Source of the DNA: Kiritimatiellia bacterium
Lineage (GTDB): Bacteria; Verrucomicrobiota; Kiritimatiellia; UBA8416; JADHWI01
Reading direction: 5' to 3'
NCBI GenBank assembly: GCA_030744755.1
Contig: JASLPY010000034.1
Coordinates: 1-52,149 of the forward strand
Length of the DNA stretch: 52,149 bases
Shown: piece after piece, positions 43,998 to 52,149 of the stretch
Position numbering within the stretch: position 1 is the first letter of the stretch
Layout: every line of letters begins with the position of its first letter
Position numbers and translations under genes: made by a program
The notes under the pieces: generated by a model
Told to the model about the DNA's origin: nothing
Databases searched by the model: none
What the model saw: the letters and a program-made list of their open reading frames with translations, nothing else

Positions 43998-45953
43998 ATG
44001 TTCATCAAGCAGATCTACCAAACGCTGATTGCGACGCTCGTGGCCTTTGCCGTTGTTTCCACTTCGGCAGTGGCGAAAGAGCCGGCCGCTGTGACCGCAG
44101 AAACACATCGACGCCCCAATATCGTCTTCATCCTCGCGGATGACTTGGGCTACGGAGATTTAGGCTGTTACGGTCAGGAGAAGATCAAGACGCCGCGATT
44201 GGATCGGATGGCCACCGAGGGGATGCTTTTCACGAGCCACTACTCGGGCTTTACCGTCTGTTCGCCTTCACGCTGCGCGCTGATGACCGGTATGCATATG
44301 GGCCATGCGTCGGTGAAAGGAAACGGCGGGACCCTCAGAGCAACCGACGTCACGGTCGCAATGCTGTTGAAACAGGCTGGGTACAAGACCTGCATGATCG
44401 GAAAGTGGGGGTTGGTCGGGCATCCGAGGCATCGGGGCAGCCCGAACAAGAAAGGGTTCGACCATTTTCTGGGCTTCGACAACCAGGGCTTCGCGCACTT
44501 CTATTATCCCGAGTTCCTTTGGCGGAACGGTGAGAAAGTTCTCTATCCGAAGAACCATAACCTGCGAACCGAAGACGGCGAATACATCCCCGATGTTGCC
44601 ACCAAGGGCACCTTCAGCCATGACGAGCTGACCAGGGAGGCGCTTGGCTGGATCAAGGAGAACAAGGACAGTCCTTTCTTCTTGTATCTGCCGTTTTGCA
44701 TTCCCCACGCGGAGCTGACCGTCCCGCCGGATTCCATGGAACCGTACCTTAAACTCAACTGGCCTGAAAAGCCCAAGCTCGTCAACAAGGGAAATACGGG
44801 CGGCGGCGGCTACGGCAGTCAGTACAGGAGGGGCTATTGCGGGCAGAGCCATCCGAACGCGGCCTACGCCGGCATGGTCTCGCGGATGGATCGTAGCATC
44901 GGCAAGATTCTCGATCTCCTGGATGAGCTGAAGCTGGCGGATAATACGCTGGTCATCTTCAGCAGCGACAATGGCCCAACGCCCGAGGGCGGCCAAAGCC
45001 CCGAGTTCTTCAACAGCAACGGGCCCCTTTCCGGCGGGAAACGGAGCTTGCAGGAAGGTGGAATCCGCGTGCCGATGATCGCCCGGTGGCCCGGCAAAAT
45101 CAAGCCGAACGCGGTGAGCGGCCATCCTAGTGCCTTCTGGGACTTCCTGCCCACCGCCTGCGAAGTTGCCGGAATCGAGACGCCCGAACACATCGATGGC
45201 ATCAGCTACCTCCCGGAACTGCTTGGAAAAGCCGAGAAACAGAAGAAGCACGAGTACCTCTACTGGATAGGGGTGATTCGTGTTGATAATTGGAAGTTGC
45301 ACCGCGCCGGCAGAGACAGATATCGGCTATACGATCTGGAAAACGATATCGCCGAGAAGCACAACCTGGCCGAGAAGCATCCTGAAGTGGTCGCGCGCTG
45401 CAGCAAGTATTTCGATATCGCGAAGAGAAAGCTGCCGCAGATGGACGGGGTGATCGAACCGGAACCGACCCAAACCATCGTGTTTGCTGCTCCCGACCCG
45501 AAGTTGCGTATGCCCAAGGTGCGAATCTCCCAACTCAAGCCGCTGAAGGCGAGCACCGGTTTCGGCCGCTTAGGGATCGGCAGGTCATCCAGTGATGGCT
45601 TCTTGCGTCTTTCGGGGAAGATCTACAAAGACGGCGTCGGGATGCACGCCAACGGCGAACTCGTCTATGCCTGCAAACCGGGCTGGACGCACTTTGTCGG
45701 CACGGTTGGGCTCGATGACGCGAAGCGTTCTGATTCGCGGGCCAGTATCGTCTGCAAGGTGATTGCCGAAGACAAGGCCGGCAAAAAGCACACCTTGGCA
45801 ACGACGCCGGTCCTTGGGCCTGGAAATCTCAAGCAACAGAACATCGACGTTCGGCTCCCCGCCGATTGTGTGAAGCTTCATCTCGTCGTGGACGATGCCG
45901 GCAACGGCATACACTCTGATCACGCCAACTGGGTCAACGCCGGTTTTCTGTAA
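43998..45953 (+). CDS. secreted sulfatase with C-terminal NPCBM domain
   Basis: A 651-residue protein; ATG 43998 follows GGGGGA. Signal peptide to about residue 26 (ending AVAKE). The sulfatase part covers about 38-500, with DD at 48-49 and C88 in CSPSRCALMTG. Residues about 510-651 form an NPCBM (novel putative carbohydrate-binding) domain, recognised by GVGMHANGELVYACKPGWTHFVGTVGLDD and the final LVVDDAGNGIHSDHANWVNAGF. This ties the enzyme to a glycan. It is a close paralogue of the 453-residue sulfatase at 32152. It lies 42 bases after the propeller fusion gene, in the same direction, and so probably in the same transcript. Confidence 0.9.
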   Translation: MFIKQIYQTLIATLVAFAVVSTSAVAKEPAAVTAETHRRPNIVFILADDLGYGDLGCYGQEKIKTPRLDRMATEGMLFTSHYSGFTVCSPSRCALMTGMHMGHASVKGNGGTLRATDVTVAMLLKQAGYKTCMIGKWGLVGHPRHRGSPNKKGFDHFLGFDNQGFAHFYYPEFLWRNGEKVLYPKNHNLRTEDGEYIPDVATKGTFSHDELTREALGWIKENKDSPFFLYLPFCIPHAELTVPPDSMEPYLKLNWPEKPKLVNKGNTGGGGYGSQYRRGYCGQSHPNAAYAGMVSRMDRSIGKILDLLDELKLADNTLVIFSSDNGPTPEGGQSPEFFNSNGPLSGGKRSLQEGGIRVPMIARWPGKIKPNAVSGHPSAFWDFLPTACEVAGIETPEHIDGISYLPELLGKAEKQKKHEYLYWIGVIRVDNWKLHRAGRDRYRLYDLENDIAEKHNLAEKHPEVVARCSKYFDIAKRKLPQMDGVIEPEPTQTIVFAAPDPKLRMPKVRISQLKPLKASTGFGRLGIGRSSSDGFLRLSGKIYKDGVGMHANGELVYACKPGWTHFVGTVGLDDAKRSDSRASIVCKVIAEDKAGKKHTLATTPVLGPGNLKQQNIDVRLPADCVKLHLVVDDAGNGIHSDHANWVNAGFL

Positions 45954-45959
45954 ACAGCT

Positions 45960-45997
45960 GGTGTTCCATGGCCACGCCATTCCCTCGGAGGAACACC
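45960..45997. terminator. nested hairpin after sulfatase gene
   Basis: GGTGTTCC (45960-45967) pairs with GGAACACC (45990-45997), enclosing a second stem ATGGC/GCCAT (45968-45972 and 45976-45980). Starts 7 bases after the sulfatase stop. No U tract, so either an mRNA-stabilising structure or a factor-assisted terminator. Confidence 0.45.
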
Positions 45998-46183
45998 GCC
46001 GGCCGCACCGCAGGACTCATGAACAACAGGGGTTTTGACCCCAAGGCAACTCTGCGAAACACGGTGTGATGATGTCTCGCTGAAGAAACGTGCCACTGCG
46101 GGAAAAGCTCTTGTCATTTGATTGATACCATCATTATCCTTCTGGTATTGGAATTGAATGTATTGAAGTTGAGGAGCGTTTCT

Positions 46184-48775
46184 ATGCCGTCTGGACAGAA
46201 ACTGTTAACAGTCATCCTTCTATTGGTGTATTGCCTGCCATCCATAGTCCCGGCCAACCCGGCGAACTGCGGGGCGATCAAGGCTGGCGGTAATGCCTGC
46301 AATTGCGGTTACCTTGGATACTCACCCGAGGACAGCCGCGTCAAAACAGACCAGCGCAAGGAAGTAATCATTGACTGGCTGCTCCAGGACGGAATGACCA
46401 ACGGGCTCAAGGTCATAAAGACATGGGAAAAGGGCAGCCGCTTCGCACGCATGGCTTATACGGGTGATACTTCGGACGCGCTGGACATCAACGCGGTCAA
46501 ACGCGTGGTCAAGAGCCTGGGTGAGAACGCCGGCGAACTCCGTTCCGAATGCGACAAACTGACCAAGTCAAACAATGACCCCAAGTCACCCGACTGGAGC
46601 ACGCTCTACATCGCCGCTTGCGAAAAGCGGAGGGAACTGCGTTTGAAGCCCTACCTCGATGAACTCAAACAAGTGGTTTTCACCAAGCACTACGAGTTCG
46701 GGGGTTCGCATTACGCCTACACAGAGGGTTTGTCCGACGCCCAGCACGAGCGGCACTTCCAGCCAGGCTCACATCTCTGCCTGATGGAACTGGACGGTAT
46801 CTATACGAAGGTAACCGATCTGATTCATGATCCTGGCGGAGTTGTCAGGGATCCCGACATTTCGCATGACGCAAAACGAGTCCTTTTCGCGCACAAGAAA
46901 TCCTTCTTCAAGGACGACTACCATATATATGAAATGGACTTGGCCACGAAAAAGGTGCGCCAGATCACCTCCGGTATCGGATATGCCGATTACGAGCCCA
47001 TTTACATGCCCAACGGAGATATCATCTTCAGCTCCACCCGCTGTATCCAGTCAGTCGACTGCTGGCATGTGGAAGTGAGCAACCTCTTCACCTGTGACAA
47101 GGACGGCAAGTACATGCGAAGGCTCGGATTCGACCAAGTGCACACCACCCTGGCAACCCTGAGCCACGACGGGCGGGTGCTCTATACTCGATGGGACTAT
47201 AACGACCGCGGCCAGATGGCCGTACAGTCCCTGTTCCAGATGAATCCCGATGGAACAAACCAGAGAGAACTCTACGGCAATGTTTCCTGCTTCCCCACCT
47301 CTATCCTGCACACACGCTCAATTCCGGGGACCGGTAAATACGTGTGCATCACGTCCGGACACCATTCCCGGCAGAGGGGCTGGCTCGCCATCATCGACCC
47401 GCGCAAAGGGCGACAGGAAAACCAGGGAATCCAGCTCATAGCACCCGTGCGTAAGACTCTTGCCCGTACCGTTGACGCGTCCTGCCAGAGCGACAACCAG
47501 TTCAAACACCCTTACCCGCTCAGCGAAACAGCTTTTCTAGTTTCGTTCGCTTCCCCTGTACCAGGATCAAGAAATAATACAGTCAGCTCTGGAACCCGTC
47601 CTTACGGTATCTACCTGATGAATATTGACGGTGGACGAGAACTCCTGCACAGGGACCACAACATTTCCTGCACCCAGGCAATGCCTGTCATCCCGCGTTC
47701 CATTCCGAACAGGCCAAACACTGTCGACTACACCAAGAAGACCGGCACGGTCTACATGCACGATGTCTACGCCGGCCCGGGACTTGCGGGCATCAAGCAC
47801 GGTACAATCAAGAAACTGCGTGTCGTCGGACTGGAATTCCGCGTATGGTCCGGCAGGGGGGCATCGGAAAAGAGGCTGGTCCCTGACCTCAAGCTGGGGG
47901 CCAGGAACCGCGGCCCTGTGAGTGCCGGACTCGTAAGCTGCCCCATCTCCAATTCCGGCGGCACATGGGACGTCAAAGCAGTGCTTGGCAACGCGACAGT
48001 TTATGAGGATGGTTCAGCCTGTTTCAAGGTCCCGGCCCGGACGCCGCTGTTTTTCCAGGCCCTCGACGAGAATGACCAGATGGTGCAGTCCATGCGGAGC
48101 TGGGCGACCCTCCAGCCTGGTGAAACACTTTCCTGTGTCGGCTGTCACGAACGCAAGAACCAGGCACCACCGATTCCATACTTCAGCAAAGCACTTGAGG
48201 CAGGCGCCCAGGACTTGGAACGGGACGCTTTCGAAGGCCCATCACAGGGATTTGACTTTGAGCGCGACATCCAGCCGATAATGGACAAACACTGTGTCAA
48301 ATGCCACAAGCTAGAGCCCGACCAGCCGGTGGACAGAGCGAAGAAACTGGCGTTCAGCCTCAGTTGGCCCGCGTCCTACGATGCATTGGCCACACGTGAT
48401 TACTGCAACTGGATAAATGCCCAGTCAAAACCAACCATGCTGCCCCCTTACTATACCGGCGCCGCTCAGAGCAAGCTCATCAAGCTTTTCGAACCCGGTA
48501 AACATACGATCTACTCTCCCGCGAAGTTTGGTGAAACGGAAAGAACCGCTACAAACGTTGAAGGCGGCAAGCACTACGGCGTGAAGATGACAAAGCTTGA
48601 GATGGAGCGTCTGAAAGCCTGGATAGATGTCGGCATACCGGCGCTGGGCACTTATCGAATGCCGGCAAACAGCAGGTTCCACAAGAAACGTGAAGCCATG
48701 AAGGCAATGGAAGAACAGAGTATCCGGGACCTCCTCAGTAGAGACGGGGTCAAACGGTTGGGGACTACACCATGA
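46184..48775 (+). CDS. HzsA-like diheme propeller protein
   Basis: An 863-residue exported protein. ATG 46184 is 7 bases after GAGGAG; the longer frame (46118) lacks such a site. Signal peptide to about residue 24; the mature N-terminus has a Cys-rich stretch (NCGAIKAGGNACNCGYLG), perhaps a small metal or disulfide module. The propeller (HDAKRVLFAHKKSF, MDLATKKVRQITSG, FQMNPDGTNQREL) leads to the family segment VYEDGSACFKVPA and CVGCH (651-655), then CVKCH (704-708). It overlaps the next gene by four bases (ATGA), so the two HzsA-like proteins are made together, perhaps as a complex. Confidence 0.82.
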   Translation: MPSGQKLLTVILLLVYCLPSIVPANPANCGAIKAGGNACNCGYLGYSPEDSRVKTDQRKEVIIDWLLQDGMTNGLKVIKTWEKGSRFARMAYTGDTSDALDINAVKRVVKSLGENAGELRSECDKLTKSNNDPKSPDWSTLYIAACEKRRELRLKPYLDELKQVVFTKHYEFGGSHYAYTEGLSDAQHERHFQPGSHLCLMELDGIYTKVTDLIHDPGGVVRDPDISHDAKRVLFAHKKSFFKDDYHIYEMDLATKKVRQITSGIGYADYEPIYMPNGDIIFSSTRCIQSVDCWHVEVSNLFTCDKDGKYMRRLGFDQVHTTLATLSHDGRVLYTRWDYNDRGQMAVQSLFQMNPDGTNQRELYGNVSCFPTSILHTRSIPGTGKYVCITSGHHSRQRGWLAIIDPRKGRQENQGIQLIAPVRKTLARTVDASCQSDNQFKHPYPLSETAFLVSFASPVPGSRNNTVSSGTRPYGIYLMNIDGGRELLHRDHNISCTQAMPVIPRSIPNRPNTVDYTKKTGTVYMHDVYAGPGLAGIKHGTIKKLRVVGLEFRVWSGRGASEKRLVPDLKLGARNRGPVSAGLVSCPISNSGGTWDVKAVLGNATVYEDGSACFKVPARTPLFFQALDENDQMVQSMRSWATLQPGETLSCVGCHERKNQAPPIPYFSKALEAGAQDLERDAFEGPSQGFDFERDIQPIMDKHCVKCHKLEPDQPVDRAKKLAFSLSWPASYDALATRDYCNWINAQSKPTMLPPYYTGAAQSKLIKLFEPGKHTIYSPAKFGETERTATNVEGGKHYGVKMTKLEMERLKAWIDVGIPALGTYRMPANSRFHKKREAMKAMEEQSIRDLLSRDGVKRLGTTP

Positions 48776-51573
48776 CAAGAATGTCTTTGTATGTTGCCTT
48801 CTGCTTGATTGCCGCGACCCTGTCGGCATCGGCAATCTCACCAGAAATGAAGTCCCGCATAGAAGCCGACTGGGCGATGCAGCAATCGCTATCAGGCGTC
48901 TCTATGGAACAATCTATAACGGATGTAATCACCAGGGGCCGGGCCCTTGCCCAAGACCTGAAGAATGTCAAAGATGAATCCGCGCGCTGCCTGCGGGCCC
49001 TCAATGACCTTGAGCGCCGACTCTCCGGCAAACAGGAGAACAAGCCTGACCCCACGGAGCAGCAGGAAACAGAGGGATTTCATCTTGTCGCTGTTGACAA
49101 CTGCGGAGCAGGCGGACACCTGGACAGCCACCGCGTTAAGGGCAAGAACTGGAAGCACGGCGAACGCGGGCTTCCGGGCAGCCTGACGACAATGTCATGG
49201 GACGACAGGGAAGTTGTCTATAGCTACGAGGGACTTGATCCAGAAGCCGGTTACAAGCTGAGAGTCATCTACCTCTCTAATGCCAAACGAATCCAGGAAG
49301 CCTTCGTTGAAGGGCATAAGCTCCACGACGTGACCGCAGACAATTATCTCCCCGTCGAGAAATGGAGCAGGATACCCCGGGAGAAGGTCTCTGACGGCAG
49401 CATGGACATTCATTTCAAGTACGTGGCAGGGGCGAACGTGATTGTCTCCGCTATTGAACTGTGGTCGGACAAGAAACAGTCCGGCATTCAGCCTGAAGCT
49501 TCGCTGAAAGCAATCGGCAAACTTGCTACCGCTACTCACAAGTCGCGCCCCGCCCTGATGCCCCTGTACAATGAGGCACGCTGGGCTGTCCGTAACCTGG
49601 CCTTCAAGAACCCGCTCCTGCACGACAACAGCGGCCTGCTCTTCGTCAGGCGCTATCATCCGACACGCAATCACCAGTGTTCTCGAAGAAGGTCTCGTTA
49701 CAACAGGCTCGGCGGCGAAATCTGTATACTCAAAGAGCTCAGGTCCGACTGCAGCGGAGAAATAGTTTCCCTGTCGAAAAACAAGTTCCCGGAAGGGGTC
49801 TTTGCCAGGCCTGACATATCTTTTGACGGCAAACGAATCGTCTTTGGGTTTGCATCAGCCACTGTTACCGAGAAAGCGAAGAAGCTTCCGAACGATTATC
49901 TGAACAAGACCTATTTTCAAAGCATCGGAAACGGAACCTATTTCCAGGTCTGGGAGATGGGTCTGGATGACAAATACCCATCACCAAGGCAGATCACCAG
50001 GGGCGAAGGGCTGTTCTCTGAAAGCATGGACCCCATATATCTTCCGAGCGGCAGGATAGCTTTCATGTCGCCACGCGCAGGCGGCCTTGTGCAATGCGGC
50101 GACTGGGCCTGGTCGGACTGCATGTACACGATGAATCATGATGGCACCGACGTGCGCCAGATAACATTGGCAAAGGAGGGCGAATGGGACCCGTCCCTGA
50201 TGGATGACGGCACAATCATGTTTACGCGGTGGGAATACGTAATGCGTTTCTGGCGGCCGACCCAGCTAATCTGGAACGCCTGCCCCGACGGAGCCAACCC
50301 ACACGTAATCGGCGGTTTCCTGACCCGTGAGCGGAACTACGCGATGTGTCGCCAGATCAGCGGCACGAGCAAGGTGGTCTGCGTCGAAGCTCATCATCAT
50401 AACGATGGCAGCGGGAACATTCTTATCGTTGATCTCAAATACGGCCGCGACAGCAAGGAGGGTCATGATGTACTTGTCCGCGGTTCCGGTGACTCTCCTT
50501 TTCCGCTCAGCGATAACTACTTCCTGGTTTCATACGACCCCAAAGGCAGTGGTGCGCCCGACAACCGCAGGGCCGGGGAAGTAGCGATCTATCTCGCCGA
50601 CACTTTCGGAAACCTGGAACTTGTCCATCGTGACGAGAAAATGTCCGCGATGTTTCCGATGCCCATAAGGCCAAGGAATAAGCCTCCTGTAATACCGGAC
50701 ATTGTCACGCAGCCGGATGAAACTCACGGCGTCTTCTTTGTGCAAAACGTTAACGAGGGCCTTCCTGAAGAGATGCATGGAAAAGCCCGGTATCTCCAGG
50801 TGGTCGAAGCGCATGAACGCCGTATCCGGACTATTCCCTGTAACCTCTGGTCAGGTATCGGCGGATTTGAAACCAAGACAGTACTTGGAACGGTACCGAT
50901 TGAGAAAGACGGTTCCGCCTCTTTCCGTGTCCCCGCTGGAAAGCAGGTATTCTTCTCAGTCCTGGACGAGAACCACCAGGCCCTCCACACGATGCGTATG
51001 ACGACTGATATCAAGCGCGGTGAGAAGATGGGCTGCATAGGGTGCCACGAACCTGTAACGGCTGCACCTCAGGGAAAAGTGGCGACGCAGGCCTTGAAGC
51101 GGGCGCCTTCCGAGATTCAGCCACCTCCCTGGGGAATACAGACATTCGGGTTCCCAAAGCTCGTTCAGCCGGTCCTGGACAGGCACTGCACCAAGTGCCA
51201 TGACGGGACAAACGGCAAAGACAAGTCAATCGACCTCAGGGCTGGCAACGACGAGGCCGAACAGTTCGTGACAAATGTCTACACCATCTACGGAGAGGGA
51301 TACAAGAAATGCTACAAGTATCAATCGTACTGGACGCTGCTGAAGTACATCAAGAGGGCTGATATCAACAACTACTTTACTCCACCCGGGTCTTGGGGAT
51401 CACGTGTCAGTCCTCTCGCGAAGTACCTGGATAAGAGCCACTACGAGCTGAATCTCAGCGAGAAAGAATGGCGTATCGTCAATACCTGGATCGACTGCAA
51501 TGTGCCCTATCTTGACGATTGGCGTAAGTTCTCGGTTGACCCCGAAGTGCGCAAGCTGGCGAAGAAGCGCTAG
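48772..51573 (+). CDS. HzsA-like diheme propeller protein with N-terminal lectin-like domain
   Basis: A 933-residue exported protein; ATG 48772 overlaps the upstream TGA. Signal peptide to about residue 18 (ending SASA). A helical segment (about 20-95) precedes a malectin- or galactose-binding-like region (about 100-240: GFHLVAVDNCGAGGHLDSH, YEGLDPEAGYKLRVIYL, MDIHFKYVAGANVIVSAIEL). Then comes the HzsA-like propeller with VPIEKDGSASFRVPAGKQV before CIGCH (755-759), and CTKCH (806-810). The stop codon TAG (51571-51573) lies exactly at the junction with the IS1380-type element, whose end or target begins CTAG, so the natural C-terminus may have been altered; the length still resembles its paralogues. 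Confidence 0.82.
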   Translation: MTRMSLYVAFCLIAATLSASAISPEMKSRIEADWAMQQSLSGVSMEQSITDVITRGRALAQDLKNVKDESARCLRALNDLERRLSGKQENKPDPTEQQETEGFHLVAVDNCGAGGHLDSHRVKGKNWKHGERGLPGSLTTMSWDDREVVYSYEGLDPEAGYKLRVIYLSNAKRIQEAFVEGHKLHDVTADNYLPVEKWSRIPREKVSDGSMDIHFKYVAGANVIVSAIELWSDKKQSGIQPEASLKAIGKLATATHKSRPALMPLYNEARWAVRNLAFKNPLLHDNSGLLFVRRYHPTRNHQCSRRRSRYNRLGGEICILKELRSDCSGEIVSLSKNKFPEGVFARPDISFDGKRIVFGFASATVTEKAKKLPNDYLNKTYFQSIGNGTYFQVWEMGLDDKYPSPRQITRGEGLFSESMDPIYLPSGRIAFMSPRAGGLVQCGDWAWSDCMYTMNHDGTDVRQITLAKEGEWDPSLMDDGTIMFTRWEYVMRFWRPTQLIWNACPDGANPHVIGGFLTRERNYAMCRQISGTSKVVCVEAHHHNDGSGNILIVDLKYGRDSKEGHDVLVRGSGDSPFPLSDNYFLVSYDPKGSGAPDNRRAGEVAIYLADTFGNLELVHRDEKMSAMFPMPIRPRNKPPVIPDIVTQPDETHGVFFVQNVNEGLPEEMHGKARYLQVVEAHERRIRTIPCNLWSGIGGFETKTVLGTVPIEKDGSASFRVPAGKQVFFSVLDENHQALHTMRMTTDIKRGEKMGCIGCHEPVTAAPQGKVATQALKRAPSEIQPPPWGIQTFGFPKLVQPVLDRHCTKCHDGTNGKDKSIDLRAGNDEAEQFVTNVYTIYGEGYKKCYKYQSYWTLLKYIKRADINNYFTPPGSWGSRVSPLAKYLDKSHYELNLSEKEWRIVNTWIDCNVPYLDDWRKFSVDPEVRKLAKKR

Positions 51574-51629
51574 CGCGCATTATTCACGATCCCCATGCAA
51601 TTGAAGGATAAGAAAATGGGAAAGCCTCC

Positions 51630-51648
51630 TGCATCCTGTTAGGATGCA
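51630..51648. promoter_or_regulatory. perfect 8-bp hairpin ahead of transposase gene
   Basis: TGCATCCT and AGGATGCA flank GTT. It lies 32 bases before the transposase ATG. It could limit read-through translation or transcription into the transposase, as seen in other insertion sequences; this role is inferred. Confidence 0.5.
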
Positions 51649-51680
51649 AAATGTTACGCAAATAACAGAAGGACTTTCCC

Positions 51681-52149
51681 ATGGATGATACTACTCGACA
51701 GTCCGTACTTTTTCCAGAGCTGTTTTTGAAGCCTGCTCATGTGTCGTTTTCCCGGGAGCATTTGAGCTCCAACGGCGGCACGATTTTGCTTTCGGCGCGT
51801 GATCGACAGCTTGGCCTGACCGAAGCTCTCAGCGGTTGTTTTCATGATGAGCGGCAAGCGGGGAAGATTGACCATGAACAGCTCGAACAGCTTCGCCAGC
51901 GGGTAATAGGTATTGCGGCAGGATATCCAGACGGCAATGATGCAGCCAAGTTGCGTGAGGATCCAATGATGAAGCTGGCGTGTGATCGCGATCCGGTAAA
52001 TGGCGATGCTCTGGCGTCTCAACCGACGATCAGTCGGTTCGAGAACAGCGTGAGGGCTCCTGAGTTGCTTCAAATGGGCCATGTGGTTGCCGAGACGGTC
52101 ATCTCCGAGCAAGCCAAACGACGTCGGGGCAAGAAGCTCAGGCGGATCA
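51681..52149 (+). CDS. IS1380-family transposase, truncated by window end
   Basis: An open frame of 156 codons plus one base from ATG 51681 (GAAGGA upstream) to the window end with no stop. The N-terminus reads MDDTTRQSVLFPELFLKP, then FSREHLSSNGGTILLSARD and IAAGYPDGNDAAKLREDP and ALASQPTISRFEN, the conserved start of IS1380-type DDE transposases (SSDGG..LL, LNDHD.LR.DP). The catalytic DDE core lies mostly beyond the window. It follows the last HzsA-like gene by about 107 bases. Whether the element is complete and active cannot be seen. Confidence 0.85.
   Translation, partial: MDDTTRQSVLFPELFLKPAHVSFSREHLSSNGGTILLSARDRQLGLTEALSGCFHDERQAGKIDHEQLEQLRQRVIGIAAGYPDGNDAAKLREDPMMKLACDRDPVNGDALASQPTISRFENSVRAPELLQMGHVVAETVISEQAKRRRGKKLRRI

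Larger units (their letters stand above)
51570..52149 (+). mobile_element. IS1380-family insertion sequence, left part
   Basis: Begins at the CTAGCGCGCATTATTCA end, identical over 17 bases to the MITE-like element at 17067, and continues past the window end. The transposase gene lies inside. The right end and target duplication are not visible. In IS1380-type elements short (about 4-5 bp) duplications are known, so CTAG may be the target. Confidence 0.75.

Noticed and set aside
44268..45302. 344-codon minus-strand frame opposite the NPCBM sulfatase
   Set aside because: Complement of conserved sulfatase sequence, no independent evidence.
33866..51573. Anammox hydrazine synthase
   Set aside because: Only alpha-like proteins are present; there is no beta or gamma subunit and no hydrazine dehydrogenase, and the proteins carry unrelated extra domains.
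1..52149. tRNA, rRNA or riboswitch genes
   Set aside because: None was recognised by eye; a covariance-model scan would be needed to exclude small RNAs.

Overview
The window looks like a chromosomal segment of a bacterium from the Planctomycetota-Verrucomicrobiota-Kiritimatiellota-Lentisphaerota group. The basis is the gene mix: five secreted Cys-type sulfatases, a GH78-type rhamnosidase, Gfo/Idh/MocA and aldo/keto reductases with Tat signals, secreted quinoprotein-like propellers carrying a His/Cys-Ala-Cys motif, DUF4838 and ASPIC/UnbV proteins, and several proteins resembling the alpha subunit of hydrazine synthase. No rRNA, tRNA or single-copy marker was recognised, so the phylum is an inference. 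Nearly every protein carries an export signal: this is an extracytoplasmic catabolic and electron-transfer region.

Layout. 1-5451 (minus): a rhamnosidase-like GH78 protein, then a tight sulfatase / VOC protein / sulfatase operon. 5967-10731 (plus): a secreted ankyrin plus propeller protein, a Tat aldo/keto reductase, a Tat Gfo/Idh oxidoreductase and a small secreted beta-sandwich-like protein. 10950-18929 (minus): a serine hydrolase, a sulfatase, a 1012-residue protein joining a methyltransferase-like fold to a quinoprotein-type propeller, a 184-bp MITE-like element, a small EF-hand protein and a PAS-SpoIIE phosphatase. 19133-32036 (plus): a TPR-FMN-binding protein with a fused NapH/NapG-like membrane iron-sulfur protein, a secreted propeller, a DUF4838-VCBS-UnbV fusion, a cytoplasmic TIM-barrel isomerase and Gfo/Idh pair, and a membrane-anchored 12-heme cytochrome c. 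32152-33513 (minus): a sulfatase.

33866-51573 (plus) is the most unusual part: six co-directional genes comprising four HzsA-like di- or triheme proteins (one with a C-terminal FGE-like domain lacking the catalytic cysteines), a second methyltransferase-like/propeller fusion and a sulfatase with an NPCBM domain. It ends at an IS1380-type transposase gene that runs off the window. The IS end and the 184-bp element share a 17-bp terminus beginning CTAG.

Reading of the whole: the sulfatases and rhamnosidase would strip and cut a sulfated, possibly deoxyhexose-rich polysaccharide; the aldo/keto and Gfo/Idh oxidoreductases and the isomerase would process the sugars; the heme and flavin proteins could handle electrons outside the cytoplasm. 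The HzsA-like array with the two methyltransferase-like/propeller fusions is the best candidate for an undescribed system, but its substrate cannot be read from the sequence. Short repeats are frequent: heptamer arrays, a palindromic repeat family with core GTAGCTG, and several perfect hairpins between genes.
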